Shown piece by piece: positions 40,740 to 48,811 of a stretch of 64,000 nucleotides of DNA. Positions within the stretch are counted from its first letter, which is position 1. Each line of letters starts with the position of its first letter. The stretch covers positions 1 through 64,000 of the forward strand of contig JAHQVJ010000003.1 of assembly GCA_019634415.1 (NCBI GenBank), given 5' to 3'. This DNA is from Myxococcales bacterium (GTDB lineage: Bacteria > Myxococcota_A > UBA796 > GCA-2862545). A program made the position numbers and the translations under genes. Below the pieces are notes generated by a model, which was given only the letters and a program-made list of their open reading frames with translations, did not search any database and was not told the DNA's origin.

Positions 40740-41221
40740 TGGTGCCACCCGTGTTCGACGAGGCGGAGCTTCCGGAGCGCCTGCGGCGCCTGATCGCCAT
40801 GGAGGTCGACCGCATCGTGAGCGATCTGGCCGCACGTCGTGACTTCCTGCTGGACACGTGGAGCCGGCATCGGGACCGCGGGCCGTTCCTGGACACCATC
40901 TTCGCTCGCTGGCGCACGCTGTCCATGACGGACCTGGGGCTGGTGGAGGCCGAGGCCATGGCAGCCTGCGAGGCGTTCCATCGCGAGCTCGAGGACTTCC
41001 GCCTGTACATGCAGTTCACCCAGGACATGCCCGCCACCCTCGCCGAGCGCTACGACCTCGCGCTGGAACACATCAGCGCCTACGGAGCCCTGGCCATCGA
41101 GCGGCTCGGCGGGGCCCCCGAGCTCCCGGTGTTCTCCTTCGACGACGATGGCGACGAGCAAGGCGGCCTACTCCAACCACCTCGTCTGGAGGTGGTGGAG
41201 GGCTTCGCTGGAGAGGAGTAG
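40739..41221 (+). CDS. Conserved-looking helical protein coupled to rsmI
   Basis: 160 residues. ATG 40739 shares its first base with the rsmI TGA. The sequence is mainly helical with charged and aromatic positions (RDFLLDTWSRHRDRGPFLD, FHRELEDFRLYMQFTQDM, ERYDLALEHISAYGALAIERLGG) and an acidic C-terminal tail. No known family is recognised. Translation coupling to rsmI suggests co-expression but not a shared function. Confidence 0.65.
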   Translation: MVPPVFDEAELPERLRRLIAMEVDRIVSDLAARRDFLLDTWSRHRDRGPFLDTIFARWRTLSMTDLGLVEAEAMAACEAFHRELEDFRLYMQFTQDMPATLAERYDLALEHISAYGALAIERLGGAPELPVFSFDDDGDEQGGLLQPPRLEVVEGFAGEE

Positions 41222-41226
41222 CAACC

Positions 41227-42870
41227 TCACCGCACGTAAATGAACCAGGCGCCGTTGGTCACCAGGAAGGTGCTGCCGCACTTGGGCACGTTGTCGTCCT
41301 CGCCCCAGTCGGTGCCGTCCGTCTGGTCGCTGTTCATGCCACGGTCGTCGAAGTCCACGGTGAAGTCGCCGTCGTCGTCGCAGGCGTCCTCTCCCTCGAA
41401 GAGGCCAGCGTCCCACTGATCTCCGGAGGGCAGGACGGTCTCGGTGAGGTTGTCGCGCCGCTCCGGGGGCGTGGCCAGCACGTTGCCCTTGCCGTCGGAG
41501 TCGGAGAAGCAGCTGTCCGCGTCGGTGCCCGAGGTGATCTCGCGGTACCAGGGCACGTCGTAGAAGGAAAGGTCCACCGTCATGTCGGTGTCGGCCAGGT
41601 CCAGCTTGCAGGCGAAGCGGATGTCCGAGTTGCCGGGGATGGCGTCGCGCATGCCGTCGAAGACACCGGCGTTGGGCTTCAGCGGTGTGAGGCTGCTCAG
41701 ATCGCCGTAGTGGCCGGAGGCTGCGTCGTCGAGGGGAATCAGGGCGCTGCTCGCCACCAGGGTCCAGCCTCCGCCGTCGGTGTCGAAGTCGCAGTACAAG
41801 GCGAAGTCGTCGATGCCGTCGGGGAAGATGTCGTACACGCCGCTCGGCTGTAGCGGAGAGGCTTCCAGGATCTCGAGGCAGGAGGCGGGCGTGCACGGCA
41901 TGTCGCCGCCGGTGCACGACTGGTCGATGCCGTCGTCGCACACGTCCACGGCAGACGGGCTGATCCCCGAGTCCTCGTCATTGCAGTCACCGTCCACCGC
42001 GCTGACCATGCCCTTCGGTGGGAAGCAGTCGTAGGCCACGGAGTCGCCTGCGCCGTAGCCATCACCGTCGCCGTCGGCGAACCACTCCTTGGGCACGTCC
42101 ACGACGGGGTTGCCGTCGTCGCAGTCGAGATCGTTGTCGGCTAGACCGTCCAGGATCTCGCACAGCAGCTGTGGTGTGCCGGGAGCGCCGTAGCCGTCGC
42201 CGTCGTCGTCGGTGTAGAAGGCGAAGCGGGTGATGCTGCGCTCGCTGTCGTCGCAGTCGTCTGCGTTGTCCACGTACAGCGCGCGGGGGCTGCACAGTGG
42301 CAGCGGTCGCTCCGGGTTGCCGTATCCGTCGAGGTCGTTGTCGAGGTAGTAGGTGGTCTTGCTGCTCGGATCGGTGGAGTCGTCGTTGTCGTCCGACACG
42401 CCGTCGCAGTCGTCGTCGACACCGTCGTTGCACACCTCGAGGCTCCCCGGCGAGATGGATGCGTCGTTGTCGTTGCAGTCATCGGGGTTGTCGACCCAGC
42501 CGTCTCCGGGATCGGAGCACGCCCGCTGGGCAGGGAAGAGGCTCCCGAAGCCGTCGCCGTCGACGTCGGCATAGAACACCTGGGTGTCGAACTCCTCGTC
42601 CACCAAGCCGTTGCAGTTGTCGTCGATCCCGTTGCAGCGCTCCCGCGCGTTGGGGAACGCGCGGGCGTTGGTGTCGTCGCAGTCCAGCCGGCGCTTGGAG
42701 TAGCCCTCCTGCACGCGACAGGCCTCGACGGGCTGGCCCGCTCCGTGGCCGTCTCCATCGGCGTCGACGAAGATCTCGATGATGCGCTCGGGTTCGCAGT
42801 CCAGGTTGCTGCTGGGGCCTGAGCAACCGAAGGTGAGGAGGCAGGCGGCTGCTGCCCAGTATCGGGTCAT
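41227..42870 (-). CDS. MopE-repeat lipoprotein with fibrinogen-like C-terminal domain
   Basis: 547 residues. The signal MTRYWAAAACLLTFGCSG gives a lipobox (TFGC). Residues about 30-330 contain six to seven MopE-type repeats with DGDGxG and DCDDxxxxxxP units, for instance DADGDGHGAGQ and ERCNGIDDNCNGLVDEE. The C-terminal 215 residues begin with CLEILEASPLQPSGVYDIFP and have the WT signature DTDGGGWTLVAS of the fibrinogen C-terminal (FReD) fold. The repeats probably bind calcium and display the FReD-like domain, which in animals binds carbohydrates or N-acetyl groups. Confidence 0.8.
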   Translation of the reverse strand: MTRYWAAAACLLTFGCSGPSSNLDCEPERIIEIFVDADGDGHGAGQPVEACRVQEGYSKRRLDCDDTNARAFPNARERCNGIDDNCNGLVDEEFDTQVFYADVDGDGFGSLFPAQRACSDPGDGWVDNPDDCNDNDASISPGSLEVCNDGVDDDCDGVSDDNDDSTDPSSKTTYYLDNDLDGYGNPERPLPLCSPRALYVDNADDCDDSERSITRFAFYTDDDGDGYGAPGTPQLLCEILDGLADNDLDCDDGNPVVDVPKEWFADGDGDGYGAGDSVAYDCFPPKGMVSAVDGDCNDEDSGISPSAVDVCDDGIDQSCTGGDMPCTPASCLEILEASPLQPSGVYDIFPDGIDDFALYCDFDTDGGGWTLVASSALIPLDDAASGHYGDLSSLTPLKPNAGVFDGMRDAIPGNSDIRFACKLDLADTDMTVDLSFYDVPWYREITSGTDADSCFSDSDGKGNVLATPPERRDNLTETVLPSGDQWDAGLFEGEDACDDDGDFTVDFDDRGMNSDQTDGTDWGEDDNVPKCGSTFLVTNGAWFIYVR

Positions 42871-43196
42871 CTGACCTTCTCCATGGACGGGCCCGGTTGG
42901 CCGTCCGTTGCCAGACTATAGCTGTCCCCCCGTGCCCCTGCTGGTGGAACTGTCCCATGCCTCGCTGGTGAGATCGCGGGAGCGGAGGAAGGACCCGCCT
43001 GGCTCGGGGTGCCGCCTCCTTCCAATGATGTGGACAAGTTCGGTATAGTGGGGTGGGCTCGGACTGTGTTCACACAGCACGGAAGCCGTCGTGGCCTGGA
43101 CCACGGAATTGCGAGATCGACTGTCACCTTTGCCGCGGGACCATACCAATACGGGCGGTTTCATCCGGATGGAGACGGCTTCAGGGGGTTCATTCA
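42871..43196. other. Divergent intergenic region without a gene
   Basis: This 326-bp space separates two divergent surface lipoprotein genes, so it must hold both promoters. A TATAGT near 43042 with no good -35 partner is the only promoter-like element I see. No long repeat, hairpin with T-run or RNA gene is visible, and the open frames here have no protein-like character. Confidence 0.4.
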
Positions 43197-44780
43197 ATGC
43201 GTACCAGTGCCTTCATCATCGCTATCGCAGCCTGGGCGTCAGGTTGTTTGGTGGCGACACAGCGGGAGATCGTCGTCATCGACGAACGGGTCGACGAACG
43301 AGACGTCGACGAAGAGGTGGTCGACACGGAAGTCGACGTCACGGATCCCACGGAGCCAGACACGGACTGTGATCTGGGTCCCTACGAGGCGCCGGAGCCC
43401 CAGGGGCCCGACGCTGATGGCGACGGGCTCGAGGACGAGGCGGAGTTCGCCTTCGGTACCCGCCCCGATCAGCCCGATACCGACCTGGACGGGCTGCCGG
43501 ATGGTCTCGAGTTCGTGGTGGGCACCGATCCGCTCGCCGCCGACACCGACGCCGATGGCTTGCTCGACGGCGCCGAGGTGGCGGCTTGCACGGATCCGCT
43601 GGTGGCCGACACCGATGGTGACGGCGTGCTCGACGGCGACGAGGTGCTCGGCGGTCTGGACCCTCGCTCCGACGACACCGACGGTGACGGCGTGACCGAC
43701 GGGGACGAGGTGGAGCAGGGCACGGATCCGCGCGCTGGCGACAGCGACGATGACGGGCTTCTCGATGGAGAGGAGTCCGATCTCGGCACGGATCCGAACA
43801 ACCCCGACACCGATGACGACGGGCTGATGGACGGCGACGAGATCGCGATCGGCACCGATCCGCTGAGCGACGACACCGACATCGACGGTCTGCTCGATGG
43901 CGAAGAGGTGGACCTCGGCACGAATCCGCTGCTGGAAGACACCGACGGTGACGGTGTCAAGGACGGCAGCGAGGTGTCCATGGGCTCGGATCCGCTGAGC
44001 GACGACACGGATGCCGACGGCGTGCTCGATGGTGACGAGGTGCGCGATGGCACGGATCCGCTCGAGCCCGACACCGACGCCGATGGCGTGGAGGATGGCG
44101 AGGAGCTCGACCAAGGCACGGATCCACTGGAGCCCGACACGGACGGCGACGGCGTGTCCGATGGCGAGGAGCTCGACCAGGGCAGTGATCCCCTCGATCC
44201 CGCTGTGAGCGTGGGCGAGCAGGATCCAGACGTGCACTGGACCTACGAGTACGAGGAGCACTGCGGTTGCTCCAGCTCCCTCGGGCCGGCTGGGGGCATG
44301 CTGCCTCTGCTCTTCGGCCTGGCGCTGATCCGGCGTCGTCGTGGAAGCGGCGGCGGTGGTGGCTCCCTGAAGGGCGCTGCTGCGGCACTGGCTGGCGCGA
44401 CGCTCCTGTCGGGTTGCTACTCCGCCTACTACGAGGCTTCGGGCACCTCCTTCACGCCCCAGGTGGTGGATGCCTTCGCCCGGTGCGTCCCGGACGATCT
44501 GGGCGGCACCGTGTGGTCCTTCGGCGCCTACGTGGAAGACGCGGACGGTGTCGACGACGTCATCGCCGCCGAGGCCCGGGTCTACGACCAGATCGAGGAT
44601 CCCACCGAGCCCGTGGCCATCATCGAGCTGCGTGAGATGGAGGAGCCGGCGTTCTGGTACACCGAGGACGACCCGTCGTCGGTGGACTGCGGCTACGGCG
44701 GCTACACCGTCGACTTCTACGCCTACGACCGCGTCTGGAGCTCCGAGGGCTTCACCGTGTGGGCCGACCCGCTCCTGTAA
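43197..44780 (+). CDS. Thrombospondin type 3 repeat lipoprotein with internal MYXO-CTERM segment
   Basis: 527 residues. ATG 43197 gives MRTSAFIIAIAAWASGCLVA, a lipoprotein signal. An acidic stretch is followed by about 15 TSP3-type units (DTDGDGVxDGEE) to about residue 340. Then comes a MYXO-CTERM-type segment, CGCSSSLGPAGGMLPLLFGLALIRRRR, that normally ends a protein. Here translation continues through a Gly linker into LKGAAAALAGATLLSGCYSA, a second lipobox-like sequence, and a Cys-containing beta domain of about 120 residues. The frame is uninterrupted. It looks like two surface proteins fused, or an internal start (CTG at the LKG). Confidence 0.8.
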   Translation: MRTSAFIIAIAAWASGCLVATQREIVVIDERVDERDVDEEVVDTEVDVTDPTEPDTDCDLGPYEAPEPQGPDADGDGLEDEAEFAFGTRPDQPDTDLDGLPDGLEFVVGTDPLAADTDADGLLDGAEVAACTDPLVADTDGDGVLDGDEVLGGLDPRSDDTDGDGVTDGDEVEQGTDPRAGDSDDDGLLDGEESDLGTDPNNPDTDDDGLMDGDEIAIGTDPLSDDTDIDGLLDGEEVDLGTNPLLEDTDGDGVKDGSEVSMGSDPLSDDTDADGVLDGDEVRDGTDPLEPDTDADGVEDGEELDQGTDPLEPDTDGDGVSDGEELDQGSDPLDPAVSVGEQDPDVHWTYEYEEHCGCSSSLGPAGGMLPLLFGLALIRRRRGSGGGGGSLKGAAAALAGATLLSGCYSAYYEASGTSFTPQVVDAFARCVPDDLGGTVWSFGAYVEDADGVDDVIAAEARVYDQIEDPTEPVAIIELREMEEPAFWYTEDDPSSVDCGYGGYTVDFYAYDRVWSSEGFTVWADPLL

Positions 44781-44787
44781 GGCTCCT

Positions 44788-44819
44788 CGGCCCGGCGCCC
44801 TAGGTGGGGTGCTGGGCCG
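44788..44819. terminator. Short hairpin at the convergent gene ends
   Basis: CGGCCC (44788-44793) and GGGCCG (44814-44819) pair across a 20-nt loop at the ends of two convergent genes, overlapping the last codons of the minus-strand MFS gene. It may act on both transcripts. There is no T-run. Confidence 0.3.
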
Positions 44820-46092
44820 CTGCGCGTCCTCGGTCCATGTCGACACCGAGGACGAACAGCATGCCGAGTCCGAAGAAGACTCCGGTGAGCAGGATCGCGT
44901 TCTCCAGGCCGAGCCACGTCTGAAGAACCCCGAGTGACATCAGGCCGGCGATCGCGGCCAGCTTGCCGAACACGCCCCACAGGCCGAAGAACTCCCCGAC
45001 CTTGTCGGCGGGTGAGAGCAGGGCCACCAGCGTGCGCCCCGCACTCTGGGTGGCTCCGATGCACAGGCCAGCCACGCTGCCCACCCCGAGGAAGAGCTGC
45101 TCGGCGTTGGTGGACAGGGCCTCGGCCAGCAGGGGAGTGGCCCAGATCAGCCCCACGGCGAGTACCCACACGAACAGGGTGATCGTGTAGGTGCGCTTGT
45201 CGCCGAGCACACCCTGGAGCCAGCCGAAGAGCAGTGCCCCCAGGGTGGCCGTGATCTGGGTGATCACGAACATCATGGCCTGGGTGGAGGCCTGCCACTG
45301 GATCACCTGGGCGCCGTAGATGAAGGCAAAGGAGACCACGATGGACAACCCAGCCATCGCCCAGAAGTAGGAGAGCAGGAACACGGCCAGATCGCGGAAG
45401 CGCCTCAGCTGGCGGAACGTGTCGGCCAGCTGGCCGAAGCCTGCGTCCACCACCGTGCGCAGATCGGGCACGGGGCGCGCTTCACGACGATCGTGCAGCA
45501 ACAGGAAGGTGGGGAGGGCGGCGAGGCCGAACCACGCGGCGGTGATGGGGCCAGCCCAGAGGGTGAGGGGGTTGCCGACCTCCGGCGGCCCCAGACCGAA
45601 CAACACCAGCGCCGTGGAGCCCAGGCCCCCCACGTACCCCAAGCCCCAGGCCATTCCGCTGATCCGGCCCAGGGACTCGGCGGGCCCCAGATCGGGCAGG
45701 AACGACGCGATGAAGGACTCACCGACGCTGAAGCCGTAGTTGGACACCACCAGCAGCACCACCGCCAAGGTGATCGCGCCGGGCGTGACCAGCCCCAGGG
45801 CTGCGGTGGCGATCACCGTGATGGCAGCGGACACGGCGAGGAAGCTCTTGCGCCGCCCCACGTGGTCCATCAGTGCACCGAGGATCGGCAGCGTGAGCAC
45901 CGTCAGCGCGTAGCTGATGGACAGCGCGATGCTCCACCACAGGTTGCCCAACCGCTCGTCCCCCACGATCACGCTGGGAAACAGCTGGGCGTAGTACACC
46001 GTGATGATCACGGTGGTGTAGGAGCTGTTGGCGAAGTCGAACATCGACCATCCGAAGATCTCCGTCCGGGTCACTGGGGCATCGCTCGACAA
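44800..46092 (-). CDS. MFS transporter, UMF1/Atg22-like
   Basis: 430 residues with about 12 membrane spans. The N-terminal signature WSMFDFANSSYTTVIITVYY is typical of the UMF1 (vacuole effluxer Atg22-like) group, and DHVGRRKSFLAVSA matches the MFS cytoplasmic loop. The start is TTG at 46092-46090, with GGAGG seven bases before it; the longer frame to 46200 overlaps the divergent gene. The substrate in bacteria is unknown; amino acid export is one possibility from the eukaryotic relatives. It is convergent with the TSP3 lipoprotein gene. Confidence 0.83.
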   Translation of the reverse strand: MSSDAPVTRTEIFGWSMFDFANSSYTTVIITVYYAQLFPSVIVGDERLGNLWWSIALSISYALTVLTLPILGALMDHVGRRKSFLAVSAAITVIATAALGLVTPGAITLAVVLLVVSNYGFSVGESFIASFLPDLGPAESLGRISGMAWGLGYVGGLGSTALVLFGLGPPEVGNPLTLWAGPITAAWFGLAALPTFLLLHDRREARPVPDLRTVVDAGFGQLADTFRQLRRFRDLAVFLLSYFWAMAGLSIVVSFAFIYGAQVIQWQASTQAMMFVITQITATLGALLFGWLQGVLGDKRTYTITLFVWVLAVGLIWATPLLAEALSTNAEQLFLGVGSVAGLCIGATQSAGRTLVALLSPADKVGEFFGLWGVFGKLAAIAGLMSLGVLQTWLGLENAILLTGVFFGLGMLFVLGVDMDRGRAAAQHPT

Positions 46093-46099
46093 ACTCGAC

Positions 46100-46115
46100 C
46101 CTCCTCGCGAGGAGG
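46100..46115. promoter_or_regulatory. 16-bp palindrome containing the MFS ribosome-binding site
   Basis: CCTCCTCGCGAGGAGG is a perfect palindrome between the divergent MFS and glycerophosphodiesterase genes. On the minus strand it supplies GGAGG before the TTG start of the MFS gene. On the plus strand the same GAGGAGG lies about 25 bp before the ATG at 46140. Pairing within the palindrome could hide the MFS ribosome site. Confidence 0.45.
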
Positions 46116-46139
46116 AGCCTACCTCGATAGGGGCGCGCC

Positions 46140-47099
46140 ATGCTCTTCCTGCTCCTGGGATGCACGATGTCCGTTCCATCCGAGTCCGGCCCCACCCCAC
46201 CGCAGCAGCGGCCCTTGGTGATCGCGCACCGGGGGCTCCCCTCGGTCTTCCCGGATCACACCCTGGCCGGGTACGAGGCGGCGGCCCGGTTGGGGGCCGA
46301 CTTCCTGGAGCCAGATCTGGTCCCCACCAAGGATGGACACCTGATCTGCCGTCACGAGAACGACCTGACCCACACCACGGACGTGGCGGAGCGGTTTCCC
46401 GATCTGCGACGCACGAAGGTGGTGGACGGCACGGAGATCACGGGGTGGTTCTCCGAGGATCTCACCCTGGCCGAGGTGCGCTCCTTGCGCGCCAAGCAGC
46501 CCTTGGACTTTCGTCCGAAGGATCAAGACGGGTTGCACACCATTCCCACGTTCGGCGAGCTCATCGGGTTGGTGAAACGGCTGCAATCGGAGATGGGTCG
46601 GCCCATCGGACTGTATCCAGAAACGAAACATCCTTCGTATTTCCAGTCGGTGGGTCTTCCCCTCGAGGAGCCCCTGGTGGACGCCATCCACGCCGCAGGC
46701 TGGTCCAGCGTCGAGGCGCCAGTTTTCCTACAGTCCTTCGAGGCTGAAAACCTAAAGGATCTTCGCAATCGGACGCGTGTGCGGCTGATCCGGCTGATCG
46801 ACGAGCCCGGCGATCTCCTCACTCCCGCAGGGCTGGCCGAGATCGCCACCTACGCGGACGGGGTGGGGGTCCACAAGTCCCATCTGATCGGCGACGACGG
46901 AGTAGCCAACGACGTGGTCGCCCACGCGCACGCCGCTGGGTTGCTGGTGCACGTGTACACCTTCCGCGACGAGGCACGCTATCTGCCGAGCTGGGCGGAG
47001 GGCAGTGCAGAGGCCGAGCTTCGTGCGTTCCACCGCCTCGGCATCGATGGCCTCTTCACGGACCACTCGAGGTCTGCAATCACCGCGATTTCGGAGTAG
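46140..47099 (+). CDS. Glycerophosphodiester phosphodiesterase lipoprotein
   Basis: 319 residues. ATG 46140 gives MLFLLLGCTMS, a short lipoprotein signal; AGGGG lies upstream. The GDPD barrel is evident from PLVIAHRGLPSVFPDHTLAGY, the metal pair FLEPDLVPTKDGHLICRHEN, and later LYPETKHPSYF, FLQSFE and HVYTFRDEA. It hydrolyses glycerophosphodiesters to glycerol 3-phosphate and an alcohol. The size and the extended DLTHTTDVAERFPD segment fit the periplasmic GlpQ-type enzyme. All metal and catalytic residues are present. Confidence 0.92.
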   Translation: MLFLLLGCTMSVPSESGPTPPQQRPLVIAHRGLPSVFPDHTLAGYEAAARLGADFLEPDLVPTKDGHLICRHENDLTHTTDVAERFPDLRRTKVVDGTEITGWFSEDLTLAEVRSLRAKQPLDFRPKDQDGLHTIPTFGELIGLVKRLQSEMGRPIGLYPETKHPSYFQSVGLPLEEPLVDAIHAAGWSSVEAPVFLQSFEAENLKDLRNRTRVRLIRLIDEPGDLLTPAGLAEIATYADGVGVHKSHLIGDDGVANDVVAHAHAAGLLVHVYTFRDEARYLPSWAEGSAEAELRAFHRLGIDGLFTDHSRSAITAISE

Positions 47100-47161
47100 G
47101 ATGCTCCGAGTGGCCGATGGCGGTGCCACTACGTTCATTTTCTTGAAGACGGGAGCCGAAC

Positions 47162-47398
47162 ATGGCTGATCACCTCGCCCTCATGGCCGCGCACCTGCGG
47201 CTCGTCGCCACTGCAGACGAGAACGCCGCGCAAGCGGGCGCCACGCTGATGCACGCTCGAGCCCACCTCGAGGAACGCGCCTGGGGGCGCTGGGTCACGG
47301 AGGACGTCGGACTGCCCGTGGAGCGAGCCCGTCAGCTCATCGATGTGGCTGAGCGGGCCGGGGCCTCGCTGGAGAGCCTGAGGCCCCGGGAGCTCTAG
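47162..47398 (+). CDS. Small helical protein, DUF3102-like motif
   Basis: 78 residues with ATG 47162 preceded by GGGAG. The layout, a helix with an ENAAQAGATLMHARAHLEE segment followed by WGRWVTEDVGLPVERARQLIDVAERAG, resembles the DUF3102 pattern in which a potential HTH follows a Trp-containing loop. That would suggest nucleic acid binding, but the match is partial. It lies 62 bp after the glycerophosphodiesterase gene and is convergent with the beta-helix lipoprotein. Confidence 0.5.
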   Translation: MADHLALMAAHLRLVATADENAAQAGATLMHARAHLEERAWGRWVTEDVGLPVERARQLIDVAERAGASLESLRPREL

Positions 47399-47401
47399 CC
47401 G

Positions 47402-48748
47402 TCAGAGCTCGTCCGCGCCCAGATCGGGCATGCCGTCGTCCCGCGCCTCGTCGTCGATGTCGCGGTCGACGAAGCTCTGGAAGGCGTTGGAGCCTTGATC
47501 GATCGCATGATCCGCAGCGGGGGCGGTGTGGAAGTCGCCTCCCTGGGGGAAGAGCCACGTGCTCGGAGGGGCGTCCTCGAGGTTGTCGGACGTGGAGAGC
47601 TTGCTGTCGGCCAAGCGGCGCAGCCCGTGGCTCACCAGGTTGTTCGCCAGTCGTCCCTCGGTGGTGCCGAAGCTGTGCTCGATGGAGCTGCCCGGCTCCA
47701 CTCGCGAGTACACCGAGTTGTGGATGATGTTGAGGTTGCAGCTCGACTCGGCGCGGATCCCCGCGTCGACGCCCACGTTGCTCTTGAACACCAGATCGTC
47801 GTCGTAGGCGTAGACGATGTTGTTGTAGACGTCGGCGTCGATGCTCTGCAGCACCGTGTTCCCGCAGGGATTGTCCCCGTATCGGCGACCGATCTGATCC
47901 TGCGTCTGTCCGACCACGATCCCCGTGTGGACGTCGCCGACCACGTTCCGGGTGATGAGGGTGTCGCGGGCGCCGCGCCAGAAGCGGATGGCGGGTGGCG
48001 GATCGCCGTTCTCGCACCAGAAGCCGTCGACGCGGTTGTCGCGAACGGTCCAGTTCCGCGTGCCCTGGGCGTCCAGCGCCCCCGTGCGGCAGATCACCTT
48101 GAGCTGGATGCGTGCGGCGTCCGTCAGCTCGAAGGAGCTGCAGCTGATCTCGCTGTCGTCGACCCAGTGGTCCTTGCCGTCGCCGTCGACGGACACGCCG
48201 TAGCCGCCGGGATCGAGCAGGTGGACGTCGTGGAGTCGGAAGCCCGTGATGTCCGCTCCATCGGGCTGTACGTGGATGAGATCGTTGCGCGAGGCCGTCA
48301 GGGTGACGTGGGCGATGGTGACGTCGCTGGCGCTGACCTCGAACAGGTTGCCGCCGCTCCCGTTCGCGTCGATGATCACGCCGGTGCGATCGTCGTCGGC
48401 CGATCGGATCGTGAGCGGCACATCGATCACCATGGGTCCGGTGACGGTGTAGGTGCCGGCACCGAGGACCAGGGTGTCGCCCTCCGTCGCGTCCACGATG
48501 GCCTGGGAGAGGCTGTCGCTGGGGGTCAAGGCGGTGGTGGCACCGGTGGGCGTGGGCAGGGGCGCGCAGAGCCCTTGCTCGACGTCGGTGTCGGCGTCGC
48601 TGTCCGTATCGGCGTCGGCGTCGGCGTCACTGTCCGTGTCGGCGTCGGCGTCGGCATCGGTGTCGATGGGCACGATCGTGTCGGTGTCGGTGTCGGAACC
48701 GTTGCACGACAGCAACGGGACCAAGGCCAGCAGGGTGATGGGGCGCAC
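47402..48748 (-). CDS. Right-handed beta-helix lipoprotein
   Basis: 448 residues. The start MRPITLLALVPLLSCNG is a lipoprotein signal (LLSC). Residues about 18-56 form an Asp/Thr/Ala/Ser tract, probably a flexible acidic spacer, encoded by an imperfect tandem DNA repeat (48582-48697). The rest is a parallel beta-helix of the pectate lyase or Pbh1 type, with PTGATTALTPSDSLSQAIVD and short repeats such as VDVPLTIRSADDDR, ASDVTIAHVTLTASRNDLI and DTLITRNVVGDVHTGIVVG. No pectate lyase catalytic residues are evident. It may bind or cut surface polysaccharides. Confidence 0.75.
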   Translation of the reverse strand: MRPITLLALVPLLSCNGSDTDTDTIVPIDTDADADADTDSDADADADTDSDADTDVEQGLCAPLPTPTGATTALTPSDSLSQAIVDATEGDTLVLGAGTYTVTGPMVIDVPLTIRSADDDRTGVIIDANGSGGNLFEVSASDVTIAHVTLTASRNDLIHVQPDGADITGFRLHDVHLLDPGGYGVSVDGDGKDHWVDDSEISCSSFELTDAARIQLKVICRTGALDAQGTRNWTVRDNRVDGFWCENGDPPPAIRFWRGARDTLITRNVVGDVHTGIVVGQTQDQIGRRYGDNPCGNTVLQSIDADVYNNIVYAYDDDLVFKSNVGVDAGIRAESSCNLNIIHNSVYSRVEPGSSIEHSFGTTEGRLANNLVSHGLRRLADSKLSTSDNLEDAPPSTWLFPQGGDFHTAPAADHAIDQGSNAFQSFVDRDIDDEARDDGMPDLGADEL

Positions 48749-48811
48749 GTCTTCCTCCGTCCGTGCACGCCATCTTAGCTGGGGCTATTGTGGTCGGCCT
48801 GTAGGAAGCGT

